Positions 34,794-43,167 of a stretch of DNA of 64,000 nt are shown here, in pieces. The stretch lies in contig NZ_JAJNCX010000004.1 in assembly GCF_021026315.1 (NCBI RefSeq), positions 284,055 to 348,054 on the forward strand, written 5' to 3'. The notes beneath the pieces are model-generated. The model was not told where the DNA came from. It worked only from the letters and a program-made list of their open reading frames with translations, and made no database searches. The position numbers and the translations under genes were made by a program. Within the stretch, counting starts at the first letter, position 1, and each line of letters opens with the position of its first letter. This stretch comes from Rhizobium sp. C4 (GTDB taxonomy: Bacteria; Pseudomonadota; Alphaproteobacteria; Rhizobiales; Rhizobiaceae).

Positions 34794-34945
34794 ATGTGCT
34801 GATCTATCTGATCCCCATTGCGCTGGCGATGGGCGGGCTTGGCCTCGTGACCTTCCTCTGGTCGCTGAAGAGCGGCCAGTATGACGATCTCGAGGGTTCG
34901 TCCTGGCGGGTACTCGACGACGGCGACGACAGGCCTGACACATAA
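34790..34945 (+). CDS. fixS: cbb3 oxidase maturation protein FixS/CcoS
   Basis: A 51-residue single-span membrane protein starting MNVLIYLIPIALAMGGLGL and containing FLWSLKSGQYDDLEGSSWRVL, the conserved CcoS pattern. It starts within the fixI stop (ATGA) and ends the operon. Too short for many gene callers. Confidence 0.93.
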   Translation: MNVLIYLIPIALAMGGLGLVTFLWSLKSGQYDDLEGSSWRVLDDGDDRPDT

Positions 34946-34993
34946 ACTTAATCGATTTGCTCTTGCCCATGCGCGTGCCGAGTGCCAAAAAAG

Positions 34994-35015
34994 GCTCCAA
35001 TAAAAGCATTGGAGC
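34994..35015 (+). promoter_or_regulatory. hairpin covering the gnd ribosome binding site
   Basis: GCTCCAAT (34994-35001) and ATTGGAGC (35008-35015) form a perfect 8-bp stem with the 6-nt loop AAAAGC. The right arm contains GGAG, the only Shine-Dalgarno-like sequence before the gnd ATG at 35022. The fold could limit gnd translation; it lacks a U-tract, so it is not a typical terminator. Confidence 0.55.
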
Positions 35016-35021
35016 GACCCC

Positions 35022-36443
35022 ATGGAAAAGGCAGAAATCGGTCTCATCGGTTTGGGTGTGATGGGGGCGAATCTCGCTCTCAACATCGCCGAGAAGGGCA
35101 ACCGGATTGCGGTTTTCAACCGCACGACCGAGAAGACCGACGAGTTCTTCGCGGAGGCCGGCGCGCTGGCGGAACGCATCATTCCCTGCCACACGATGGA
35201 AGAGTTCATCGCGGCGATCCGCCCGCCGCGCCCGATCATCATCATGATCAAGGCCGGCCAGCCGGTGGACGATCAGATCGAGCATCTGCGGCCGTATCTC
35301 ACCGGTGGTGATATCGTCATCGATGCCGGCAACGCCAACTTCCACGACACGCGCCGCCGCTTCAAGGAACTGGACGGTACGGGGCTCACCTTCATCGGCA
35401 TGGGCGTCTCGGGTGGCGAGGAGGGCGCACGCCACGGGCCTTCGATCATGGTTGGTGGCACGCCGGAAAGCTATGCGCGGGTCGAGAAGGTTCTGACCTC
35501 GATCTCCGCCAAGTTCAACAATGAGGATTGCTGCGCGTGGCTGGGTGCCGATGGCGCCGGTCATTTCGTCAAGACGATCCATAACGGCATCGAATATGCC
35601 GACATGCAGATGATCGGCGAAATCTACGGCCTGCTGCGCGATGGCTCGGGCAAGTCGGCAAGCGAGATCGGCAACATCTTCGGCGGCTGGAACAAGGGCC
35701 GCCTCAACTCCTATCTCATCGAAATCACCGAGAAGGTTCTGGCCGCTCGCGACCCCCACGGCGATGGGCCGATGGTCGACATGATCCTCGACCAGGCCGG
35801 CCAGAAGGGCACAGGCAAGTGGTCCGTCATCGAGGCGCAGCAGCTGAGCGTGCCGGCAACGGCGATCGAGGCGGCTGTGGCCGCGCGCGTGCTTTCCTCG
35901 ATGAAGACGCAGCGCGTTGCCGCCGAGAAGATCTTCGGTTCGGCACCCGGCAAGATCGATGCCGGCAGCGCCGGTCTCAACGATCTGGAACTGGCACTCT
36001 TCGCCGCTAAGATCGGCGCCTATGCGCAAGGGTTCGCGGTCATGGGTGAAGCGTCGAAGGAGTTCGGCTGGTCGCTGCCCATGCCGGTCATTGCCAAGAT
36101 CTGGCGCGCTGGCTGCATCATCCGCTCGCAGTTCCTCGACGAGATCACCAGCGCATTCACGGCCATGCCGGATGCGGAAAACCTGATCATGACACCGGCC
36201 TTCTCGGCCATGGTCAAGGAGGCGCTGCCGTCGCTTCGCCGCGTCGTCGCGGCTGCGGTTACAGCCGGGCTGCCGGTTCCAGCGCTCTCTTCGGCGCTGT
36301 CCTATTTCGACAGCTACCGTCAGGCACGCGGCACCGCCAACCTCATCCAGGCGCAGCGCGACTTCTTTGGCGCACATGGCTTTGACCGTCTCGACGGCAA
36401 GGACTTCCATCACGGCCCGTGGGGCAGCGGCCTGAATGAATGA
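35022..36443 (+). CDS. gnd: 6-phosphogluconate dehydrogenase (decarboxylating)
   Basis: A 473-residue NADP-dependent enzyme of the pentose phosphate pathway, converting 6-phosphogluconate to ribulose 5-phosphate and CO2. It shows IGLGVMGANLALNIAEKG, VSGGEEGARHGPSIM, the catalytic Lys/His region FVKTIHNGIEYADMQMI and C-terminal RDFFGAHGFDR. Length is normal for the long (homodimeric) class. The 3' end overlaps the next gene by 8 nt. Confidence 0.95.
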   Translation: MEKAEIGLIGLGVMGANLALNIAEKGNRIAVFNRTTEKTDEFFAEAGALAERIIPCHTMEEFIAAIRPPRPIIIMIKAGQPVDDQIEHLRPYLTGGDIVIDAGNANFHDTRRRFKELDGTGLTFIGMGVSGGEEGARHGPSIMVGGTPESYARVEKVLTSISAKFNNEDCCAWLGADGAGHFVKTIHNGIEYADMQMIGEIYGLLRDGSGKSASEIGNIFGGWNKGRLNSYLIEITEKVLAARDPHGDGPMVDMILDQAGQKGTGKWSVIEAQQLSVPATAIEAAVAARVLSSMKTQRVAAEKIFGSAPGKIDAGSAGLNDLELALFAAKIGAYAQGFAVMGEASKEFGWSLPMPVIAKIWRAGCIIRSQFLDEITSAFTAMPDAENLIMTPAFSAMVKEALPSLRRVVAAAVTAGLPVPALSSALSYFDSYRQARGTANLIQAQRDFFGAHGFDRLDGKDFHHGPWGSGLNE

Positions 36444-37287
36444 ACGCATTGTTCTTCTCGGCACCAAGGGCGGCCCGGCGATCCGGCCGGGCGGTCCTTC
36501 GCCGACATCGAGCCTGATCGAGACAGGCGGGCGTGTCATCGCGGTCGATTGCGCGCTCGGCGTCTCGCGCGGCATCGTCAATGCCGGTGTGTCGCTGAAG
36601 GGGCTCAGTCATGTCCTGGTGACACATCTTCATTCCGACCATGTGCTGGAACTGGGCGGGTTGATCCATACCGCCTGGACGTCCGGCCTCGCGACGCCCG
36701 TCAAGGTCTATGGACCGAAGGGTGTCGTGGCGCTCTGGCAGGCGTTTCTCGCCTCGCTGGTTGTCGATATCTCGACACGCATTGTTGACGAGGGGCGGCC
36801 GGTGCTGGCCGATCTCGTCACGGTGGCGGAGATTGACGCGGGCGTGGTGCTCGAGGAGCCGGGCTTGCGCGTCACCGCGCTTCGCGTGCCGCATCCGCCG
36901 CTCGCCGATTGCTTTGCCTTCCGGGTCGAGATGACGTCCGGTGTCGTCGTGTTTTCCGGCGACACGGCTTTCCATCCGCCGCTGGCCGACTTCGCCAAGG
37001 GGGCCGATCTCCTTATCCATGAGGCGATGTTGCCGGAGGGGCTGGAAAGCATCATCCGGCGCACGGGCAACGGCACGCGACTGCGCGAGCATCTGGTCGC
37101 CTCGCATACATTCGCCGCCGATGTCGGGCGGATCGCCACGATGGCAGGCGTGAAGCGGCTTGCGCTCAATCACATGATCCCCGCCGACGATCCGGATTTC
37201 ACCGAGGCGCATTGGCATGCAGCGGTGTCGGAGACCTATTCCGGCGACCTGATCGTCGGGCGCGATGGGCTGGAGATCCGGCTTTAG
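36436..37287 (+). CDS. MBL-fold metallo-hydrolase
   Basis: A 283-residue metallo-beta-lactamase-fold protein. The metal site is THLHSDHVLELGG, with later ligands in VVFSGDTAFHPP, LLIHEAMLP and LNHMIPA. The layout resembles the RNase Z/arylsulfatase-like branch, but the substrate cannot be predicted. Overlap with gnd implies coupled expression, which could suggest a sugar-phosphate or lactone link, without proof. Confidence 0.8.
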   Translation: MNERIVLLGTKGGPAIRPGGPSPTSSLIETGGRVIAVDCALGVSRGIVNAGVSLKGLSHVLVTHLHSDHVLELGGLIHTAWTSGLATPVKVYGPKGVVALWQAFLASLVVDISTRIVDEGRPVLADLVTVAEIDAGVVLEEPGLRVTALRVPHPPLADCFAFRVEMTSGVVVFSGDTAFHPPLADFAKGADLLIHEAMLPEGLESIIRRTGNGTRLREHLVASHTFAADVGRIATMAGVKRLALNHMIPADDPDFTEAHWHAAVSETYSGDLIVGRDGLEIRL

Positions 37288-37291
37288 CCGA

Positions 37292-38347
37292 TCAGCCTTT
37301 GTCTGCCCAGTCGGAGACGGCGATGCTTTGCAGCGTTGCCGGATCGTGTCCGGCGATGCGGGCGATGAGCGCGCGGGCAAGTTCGCGTCCGGCGCTGGTG
37401 AAATCCTCGTTCATCGCGATGATCTGCGGCTGGAACCAGGGCAGGACGCCGGCGGCTTCCTTGGCAGCCATGTCCACCTCGCGCCCGATGGTCTTGCCGG
37501 CCGCGGCAATGCCGGCCGCGGCGGCAATGGCCGAGCTTCCGGAGCAACAGACAAGGCCGTCGGGTGCATCCGCGGAACGCATCAAGGCCTCCACGCCATC
37601 CTTCATTTCGGCTGCCGGTGTCTCCACGTTGATCCAGTCGAATGGCGCCTCCGTGAGCCCGAAATCCTTCAAGCCCCGATGGAAGCCCGCCAGGGTATGG
37701 CCGGCATAGGTCAGTTGTGTCGGCGGGCGCAGGAGCGCGATGCGCTTGCGACCGCGCGCTGCCAGCCGCTGTACGGCCTGGTAGGCAAAGGCCTCGTTGT
37801 CGAAATCGTGATAGGGATGGATAAAGCCCATATCCGTGCGGCCATGCGTGACAAACGGGATATTGCGCTCGGCAAGGAAGCGGATGCGCGGGTCGTCCGG
37901 CTCGGTGCGTGACAGGATGACGCCATCGGCCGAACCCGTTTCGGCGATGTAGCGCACCGGCACCATGGGATCGGCGCTGTTGATATGCGGGGTCACCACG
38001 AGGTGATAGGGCGTGCCGGTCAAAACGTCGGAAATGCCATAGACCATGCGGCCCGTCATCGACATGATCTCCGCGTCCATGCCAAGGACGAGCGCAATCA
38101 CATTCGTCTTGCCGGTGCGCAGGCGAACGCCCGCACGGTTCGGCTGGTAGCCGAGCTGGCGCGCGACAAGGCGTACGCGCTCCTTGGTCTCCGCGCCGAT
38201 GTCGGGCGCATCCTTCAGCGCACGCGACACCGTCGTGACGCCAAGGCCCGTCAGGTAGGCGATGGTCTTCAGGGTCGGACGTTCGCCATCCAGAATTTGC
38301 GGCGCGTGCGCCTTTCCGGCGCTCACCCGATCCGTTCCCGACACCAT
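37292..38347 (-). CDS. LacI-family transcriptional regulator of the sugar locus
   Basis: A 351-residue repressor. The N-terminal helix-turn-helix is PTLKTIAYLTGLGVTTVSRAL, followed by the hinge helix region RLVARQLGYQPNRAGVRLRTG and a periplasmic-binding-protein-like effector domain. The ATG at 38347 with GAAGGAG upstream is preferred over earlier in-frame ATGs (38368, 38428). It is divergent from the ABC importer and two related palindromes lie between them. Confidence 0.87.
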   Translation of the reverse strand: MVSGTDRVSAGKAHAPQILDGERPTLKTIAYLTGLGVTTVSRALKDAPDIGAETKERVRLVARQLGYQPNRAGVRLRTGKTNVIALVLGMDAEIMSMTGRMVYGISDVLTGTPYHLVVTPHINSADPMVPVRYIAETGSADGVILSRTEPDDPRIRFLAERNIPFVTHGRTDMGFIHPYHDFDNEAFAYQAVQRLAARGRKRIALLRPPTQLTYAGHTLAGFHRGLKDFGLTEAPFDWINVETPAAEMKDGVEALMRSADAPDGLVCCSGSSAIAAAAGIAAAGKTIGREVDMAAKEAAGVLPWFQPQIIAMNEDFTSAGRELARALIARIAGHDPATLQSIAVSDWADKG

Positions 38348-38444
38348 TCCGCTCCTTCGCGCCGCCATTTTTTCACTCACAGGAGTTTTATCGGTCTGCC
38401 CCGCCCGGTCAATGCCTAGCCCGATCAATTGCAGGGCGACAAAT

Positions 38445-38458
38445 CTGTAACGTTACAG
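38445..38458. promoter_or_regulatory. LacI-family operator candidate 1
   Basis: CTGTAACGTTACAG is a perfect 14-bp palindrome with the central CG typical of LacI/GalR operators, 98 bp upstream of the lacI start. A close variant lies at 38753. Confidence 0.75.
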
Positions 38459-38752
38459 GTCGAAAGTCGAGGAGATATTTTCGCCTGATACGGCCCTTCG
38501 TGTTTTCGAGCGAGTTTTGCGTGGCAACAATTTTGTGTTGCGCCGCGAATTCGCGTTGCAAAGTAAAATCGATTTCACAGAGTAATAAATCAAATAAAAA
38601 CAATGACGTAAGACGTTTGTGCCGTTTCGGCATGCGAAATCAGCCTGGCGCGACGCTGCGTGACGAGTGCACGCATAAGGATTATTTTTGGGGAAGAAAA
38701 AAATTTTTTGCGGAGCCGGTTGCGTGTTTCAGGGCTTTGTCATAAGTTTTTC

Positions 38753-38766
38753 CGGTAACGTTTCAG
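38753..38766. promoter_or_regulatory. LacI-family operator candidate 2
   Basis: CGGTAACGTTTCAG matches the perfect palindrome at 38445 in 12 of 14 positions and sits only 14 nt before the importer ATG. The 308-bp centre-to-centre spacing would allow looping or a roadblock. Confidence 0.65.
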
Positions 38767-38780
38767 TGAGGGAGGAACTC

Positions 38781-40016
38781 ATGAATATTCGTTCTCTGGC
38801 TGCTGCACTCGCAGCATCGGTGACGCTTTCTTTTGGTGCAGCTCAGGCAACCGATCTTGAAGTCACGCATTGGTGGACATCCGGCGGGGAGGCTGCCGCG
38901 GTCGCCGAGCTTGCCAAGGCATTCAATGCAACGGGCAACAAGTGGGTCGACGGCGCGATCGCCGGCTCGGGCGGCACCGCCCGTCCGATCATGGTCAGCC
39001 GCATCACCGGCGGTGACCCGATGGGCGCCACGCAGTTCAACCACGGTCGTCAGGCTGAAGAGCTTGTTCAGTCCGGTCTGATGCAGAACCTCGATGAGGT
39101 TGCTGCGAAGGGCAAGTGGAAGGAAATCATCCGTCCGGCCAGCCTGCTCGCCAGCTGCACGATCGATGGCCACATCTATTGCGCTCCGGTCAACATCCAC
39201 TCCTGGCAGTGGCTGTGGCTCTCCAACGACGCCTTCAAGAAGGCTGGCGTGGATGTTCCGAAGAACTGGGACGAATTTGTGAAGGCTGCACCGGCGCTCG
39301 AGAAGGCCGGCATCATTCCGCTCGCCGTCGGTGGCCAGCCGTGGCAGGCAGCCGGCGCGTTCGACGTGCTGATGGTTGCCATTGCCGGCAAGGATACCTT
39401 CCACAAGGTGTTCAAGGACAAGGACGCCAAGGTCGCCGCAGGCCCCGAGATCGCCAAGGTCTTCAAGGCTGCCGACGACGCGCGCCGCATGTCCAAGGGC
39501 TCCAACGTTCAGGACTGGAACCAGGCGACCAACCTGGTCATCACCGGCAAGGCCGGCGGCCAGATCATGGGCGACTGGGCGCAGGGTGAATTCGCCGTTG
39601 CTGGCAAGGTTGCTGGCAAGGACTACACCTGCCTTCCGGGCCTCGGTGTGAACCCGATCATCTCCACGGGTGGTGACGCGTTCTACTTCCCGAAGCTGAA
39701 GGACGCCGACAAGTCGAAGGCACAGGCCGCTCTGGCCGAAACGCTGCTGGCTCCGGCTACGCAGGTTGCCTTCAACCTGAAGAAGGGCTCGCTCCCCGTT
39801 CGTGGCGACGTTGACCTTGCTGCTGCCAACGACTGCATGAAGAAGGGGCTCGACATCCTTGCCAAGGGCAATGTGATCGAGTCCACCGACCAGCTGCTTT
39901 CGGCCGACAGCCAGAAGCAGAAGGAAGACCTGTTCTCGCAGTTCTTCGCCGATCCGTCGATCACGCCGGAAGCTGCTCAGAAGAAGTTCGCCGAGATCAT
40001 CTCGAAGGCTGACTGA
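38781..40016 (+). CDS. sugar ABC transporter substrate-binding protein (CUT1 type)
   Basis: A 411-residue periplasmic binding protein with signal peptide (MNIRSLAAALAASVTLSFG, cleavage near AQA-TD). The mature start DLEVTHWWTSGGEAAAVAEL is typical of family 1 binding proteins for glucose, mannose or oligosaccharides. The ATG at 38781 with GGAGGAA upstream is preferred to 38688. It delivers sugar to the permeases encoded downstream. Confidence 0.9.
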   Translation: MNIRSLAAALAASVTLSFGAAQATDLEVTHWWTSGGEAAAVAELAKAFNATGNKWVDGAIAGSGGTARPIMVSRITGGDPMGATQFNHGRQAEELVQSGLMQNLDEVAAKGKWKEIIRPASLLASCTIDGHIYCAPVNIHSWQWLWLSNDAFKKAGVDVPKNWDEFVKAAPALEKAGIIPLAVGGQPWQAAGAFDVLMVAIAGKDTFHKVFKDKDAKVAAGPEIAKVFKAADDARRMSKGSNVQDWNQATNLVITGKAGGQIMGDWAQGEFAVAGKVAGKDYTCLPGLGVNPIISTGGDAFYFPKLKDADKSKAQAALAETLLAPATQVAFNLKKGSLPVRGDVDLAAANDCMKKGLDILAKGNVIESTDQLLSADSQKQKEDLFSQFFADPSITPEAAQKKFAEIISKAD

Positions 40017-40027
40017 TGTTGCAGACG

Positions 40028-40065
40028 TGACCGGGTGCCGGCAGTCTGACTGCCTTGCCCGGTCA
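40028..40065 (+). promoter_or_regulatory. stem-loop between binding-protein and permease genes
   Basis: TGACCGGG (40028-40035) and CCCGGTCA (40058-40065) pair, with an inner stem GGCAGT-CTG-ACTGCC at 40040-40054. No U-run follows. Such loops after binding-protein genes usually protect the upstream mRNA and reduce read-through, giving more binding protein than permease. Confidence 0.7.
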
Positions 40066-40170
40066 TGTTCGAACCGGGCCGCGGCTCATGTCGCGGCTCC
40101 ATTCGAAGCGTGAGGGGAAGGTGCAGTGCGTGCTCTCCCGTCTCAGGTTTGCGACAGGGGAGTTGCAGTC

Positions 40171-41073
40171 ATGACCGATTATCAGGTCGCACGTCGGCCA
40201 AATACGCTATTTCGCAATCTCAATTCAAAGATTGCCTCCATTCCCATGATCGTGACGGCGATGGTCGTCTTTCTGGGGGGCACTGTCTGGACGGTGTTTT
40301 ATTCCTTCACCAATTCCAAGCTCCTGCCGAGGACGACATTCGTCGGCTTCGATCAGTATGAGCGTCTCTGGGCGTCGGAGCGCTGGATCGTCTCTATCCA
40401 GAATCTCGCGATCTTCGGGGTTTTCGCGCTGATTTTCAGCTTCGTCATCGGCTTCGTGCTGGCGGCCTTCATGGATCAGAAGATCCGGCTCGAGAACGTG
40501 TTCCGGACGATCTTTCTCTATCCGTTCGCGCTGTCCTTCATCGTGACCGGACTTGTGTGGCAGTGGCTTCTGAACCCGGATTTCGGTGTGCAGCACGTCG
40601 TGCGCTCGCTCGGCTGGGTCGGCTTCACGTTCAATCCGCTCTACACGCAATCCATCGTCATCTACGGCATCCTGATTGCCGCGCTCTGGCAGGGCACGGG
40701 CCTTGTCATGGTGCTGATGCTGGCCGGTCTTCGCGGCATTGACGAGGACATCTGGAAGGCATCGCGCGTCGACGGCATTCCAATGGTCAAGACCTATCTG
40801 CTGATCATCATTCCGATGATGCGGCCGGTCTTCATCACCACGCTCGTCATCGTCGCCAGCGGCATCGTCAAGGTCTACGACCTCGTCGTGGCGCAGACCA
40901 GCGGCGGGCCGGGCATCGCCTCCGAAGTGCCGGCAAAATATGTCTACGACTACATGTTCCAGGCGCAGAACCTGGGGCAGGGCTTTGCCGCCTCCACCAT
41001 GATGCTGATCACCATCTCGATCATCATCATTCCCTGGGCCTATCTCGAATTCGGAGGCAAGAAGCGTGGCTGA
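40171..41073 (+). CDS. sugar ABC transporter permease 1
   Basis: A 300-residue inner-membrane permease with six hydrophobic segments and the EAA loop DEDIWKASRVDGIPMVKTYLL near residue 205. The ATG at 40171 with GGGGAG upstream is preferred; a GTG at 40126 would add 15 residues. It pairs with the next gene, which overlaps its 3' end by 8 nt. Confidence 0.9.
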   Translation: MTDYQVARRPNTLFRNLNSKIASIPMIVTAMVVFLGGTVWTVFYSFTNSKLLPRTTFVGFDQYERLWASERWIVSIQNLAIFGVFALIFSFVIGFVLAAFMDQKIRLENVFRTIFLYPFALSFIVTGLVWQWLLNPDFGVQHVVRSLGWVGFTFNPLYTQSIVIYGILIAALWQGTGLVMVLMLAGLRGIDEDIWKASRVDGIPMVKTYLLIIIPMMRPVFITTLVIVASGIVKVYDLVVAQTSGGPGIASEVPAKYVYDYMFQAQNLGQGFAASTMMLITISIIIIPWAYLEFGGKKRG

Positions 41074-42007
41074 TCAGGCAACACTCAACACGGCGGGCGC
41101 TGCATCGGCGGCCTCGTCCGGCTCCAGATCCGGCCCGAGCGGCAAGCGTCCGCGTCCCATTTTCTCCACCCGCAACATCGTGCTCTACGGTACGCTGACG
41201 CTGGCGGCGATCTATTACCTGATCCCGCTTTATGTGATGGTCGTGACCTCGTTGAAGACCATGCCGGAAATCCGCATGGGCAATATCTTCTCGCCGCCGG
41301 TGGAAATCACCTTCGAGCCCTGGGTCAAGGCCTGGGCGCAGGCCTGCACGGGTCTGAACTGCGACGGCCTTTCGCGCGGGTTCTACAATTCCGTGCGCAT
41401 CACCGTCCCCTCGGTGATCATCTCGATCCTGATCGCCTCGATCAATGGCTATGCGCTCGCCAACTGGCGCTTCAAGGGCATGGAAACCTTCTTCACCGTT
41501 CTGGTGGTCGGCGCCTTCATTCCCTACCAGGTGATGATCTATCCGATCGTGATCGTGCTGCGGGAACTCGGCATTTACGGAACGCTTTCGGGCCTGATCA
41601 TCGTGCATACGATCTTCGGCATGCCGATCCTGACGCTGCTCTTCCGCAACTATTTCGCATCGCTGCCGGAGGAACTGTTCAAGGCGGCGCGTGTCGACGG
41701 GGCAGGGTTCTGGAACATCTATTTCCGGATCATGCTGCCCATGTCGCTGCCTATCTTCGTCGTCGCCATGATCATTCAGATCACCGGCATCTGGAACGAC
41801 TTCCTCTTCGGTGTCGTCTTCACCCGTCCGGAATATTACCCGATGACGGTGCAGCTCAACAACATCGTGAACTCCGTTCAGGGGGTCAAGGAATACAACG
41901 TCAACATGGCCGCGACCATTCTGACGGGGCTCGTGCCGCTCATCGTCTATTTCGTCTCGGGCAAACTGTTCGTGCGCGGCATCGCCGCCGGCGCTGTAAA
42001 GGGATAA
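41066..42007 (+). CDS. sugar ABC transporter permease 2
   Basis: A 313-residue permease with a Ser/Gly-rich N-terminal tail of about 30 residues, then six hydrophobic segments and the EAA loop PEELFKAARVDGAGFWNIYF. It starts at GTG 41066 with GGAGG 8 nt upstream. The second permease of CUT1 sugar importers normally has this MalG-like form. Confidence 0.9.
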   Translation: MADQATLNTAGAASAASSGSRSGPSGKRPRPIFSTRNIVLYGTLTLAAIYYLIPLYVMVVTSLKTMPEIRMGNIFSPPVEITFEPWVKAWAQACTGLNCDGLSRGFYNSVRITVPSVIISILIASINGYALANWRFKGMETFFTVLVVGAFIPYQVMIYPIVIVLRELGIYGTLSGLIIVHTIFGMPILTLLFRNYFASLPEELFKAARVDGAGFWNIYFRIMLPMSLPIFVVAMIIQITGIWNDFLFGVVFTRPEYYPMTVQLNNIVNSVQGVKEYNVNMAATILTGLVPLIVYFVSGKLFVRGIAAGAVKG

Positions 42008-42011
42008 TCGA

Positions 42012-43097
42012 ATGAACTCGAGTGTTTCGGTCAAGGACCTTACGCTGAAATTCGGCGCTGTTACCGTGCTGGACAAGCTCAATCTGGACATCAAGGACGG
42101 CGAGTTTCTCGTTCTCCTCGGTTCGTCCGGCTGCGGCAAGTCCACGCTGCTCAACTGCATTGCCGGCCTTCTCGAGCCGACGGATGGGCAGATCTTCATC
42201 AAGGATCGCAACGTCACCTGGGAAGAACCGAAGGACCGCGGCATCGGCATGGTGTTCCAGTCCTATGCGCTCTATCCGCAGATGACGGTGGAGAAAAACC
42301 TCTCCTTCGGCCTGCGCATTGCCGGCATGGACAAGGCGGAAATCGACAAGCGGGTGGCCCGCGCTTCCGAAATCCTGCAGATCGGTCCGCTCCTGCAGCG
42401 CAAGCCGGCAGCCCTATCCGGCGGCCAGCGCCAGCGTGTTGCCATCGGTCGTGCGCTGGTGCGCGATGTGGACGTGTTCCTGTTCGACGAACCGCTGTCG
42501 AACCTCGATGCCAAGCTCCGTTCGGAGCTGCGCGTGGAAATCAAGCGCCTGCACCAGAACCTCAAGAACACGATGATCTATGTCACGCATGACCAGATCG
42601 AGGCCCTGACGCTAGCCGACCGCATCGCCATCATGCGCGGCGGCCTGATCCAGCAGCTCGATGATCCGATGACGATCTACAACGAGCCGAAGAACCTCTA
42701 TGTCGCGGGCTTCATCGGCTCGCCGGCGATGAACTTCTTCAAGGGCGAGATCACGACGGCTGACGGCCGCCCTGCTTTTGCGACCAATGGCGTGACCTTC
42801 ATGCTCGACGGCTACAAGGCCAAGGGGCCGTTGCGTCCGGGCACGAAGGCCATTCTGGGCCTGCGCCCCGAGCATATCAGCGTCGACGGGCCGGAAACGG
42901 CGGATACGCATCAGGCCGTGGTCGAAATCGAAGAACCGATGGGCGCCGACAACCTGATCTGGCTGAAGCATGCGGGCCAGTCGATGTCCGTGCGCATTGG
43001 CGGCAGCCGGCGCTACAATCCGGGTGCGCAGGTGAAGCTCGCCTACGACATGAGCGTCGCTTCGCTCTTCGACGCCGAGAGCGAGCTTCGTATCTGA
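42012..43097 (+). CDS. sugar ABC transporter ATP-binding protein (MalK/UgpC type)
   Basis: A 361-residue ATPase. Walker A GSSGCGKSTLLN, Q-loop MVFQSYALYPQMTV, signature LSGGQRQRVAIGRALV and Walker B FLFDEPLSNLD are intact. The C-terminal TOBE domain (LGLRPEHISVDGPE) marks the MalK/UgpC/MsmK class. It energises the two preceding permeases. Confidence 0.93.
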   Translation: MNSSVSVKDLTLKFGAVTVLDKLNLDIKDGEFLVLLGSSGCGKSTLLNCIAGLLEPTDGQIFIKDRNVTWEEPKDRGIGMVFQSYALYPQMTVEKNLSFGLRIAGMDKAEIDKRVARASEILQIGPLLQRKPAALSGGQRQRVAIGRALVRDVDVFLFDEPLSNLDAKLRSELRVEIKRLHQNLKNTMIYVTHDQIEALTLADRIAIMRGGLIQQLDDPMTIYNEPKNLYVAGFIGSPAMNFFKGEITTADGRPAFATNGVTFMLDGYKAKGPLRPGTKAILGLRPEHISVDGPETADTHQAVVEIEEPMGADNLIWLKHAGQSMSVRIGGSRRYNPGAQVKLAYDMSVASLFDAESELRI

Positions 43098-43167
43098 AGT
43101 TCGATCTGAGTTGGGCGGCGGACCTCCGGCCCGCCAGCCAATCTGACAATGTGACAGGGTGAGTGCG

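Larger units (their letters stand above)
38348..38780. other. 433-bp AT-rich divergent control region between lacI and the importer
   Basis: No gene is seen here. From about 38500 to 38740 the DNA is clearly more AT-rich than its neighbours. Besides the two LacI-type palindromes (separate entries) it contains GCAACA/TGTTGC (38524-38541) and CGCGAATTCGCG (38544-38555). It should hold the promoters for both directions, but no convincing -35/-10 pair could be fixed by eye. Confidence 0.6.
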
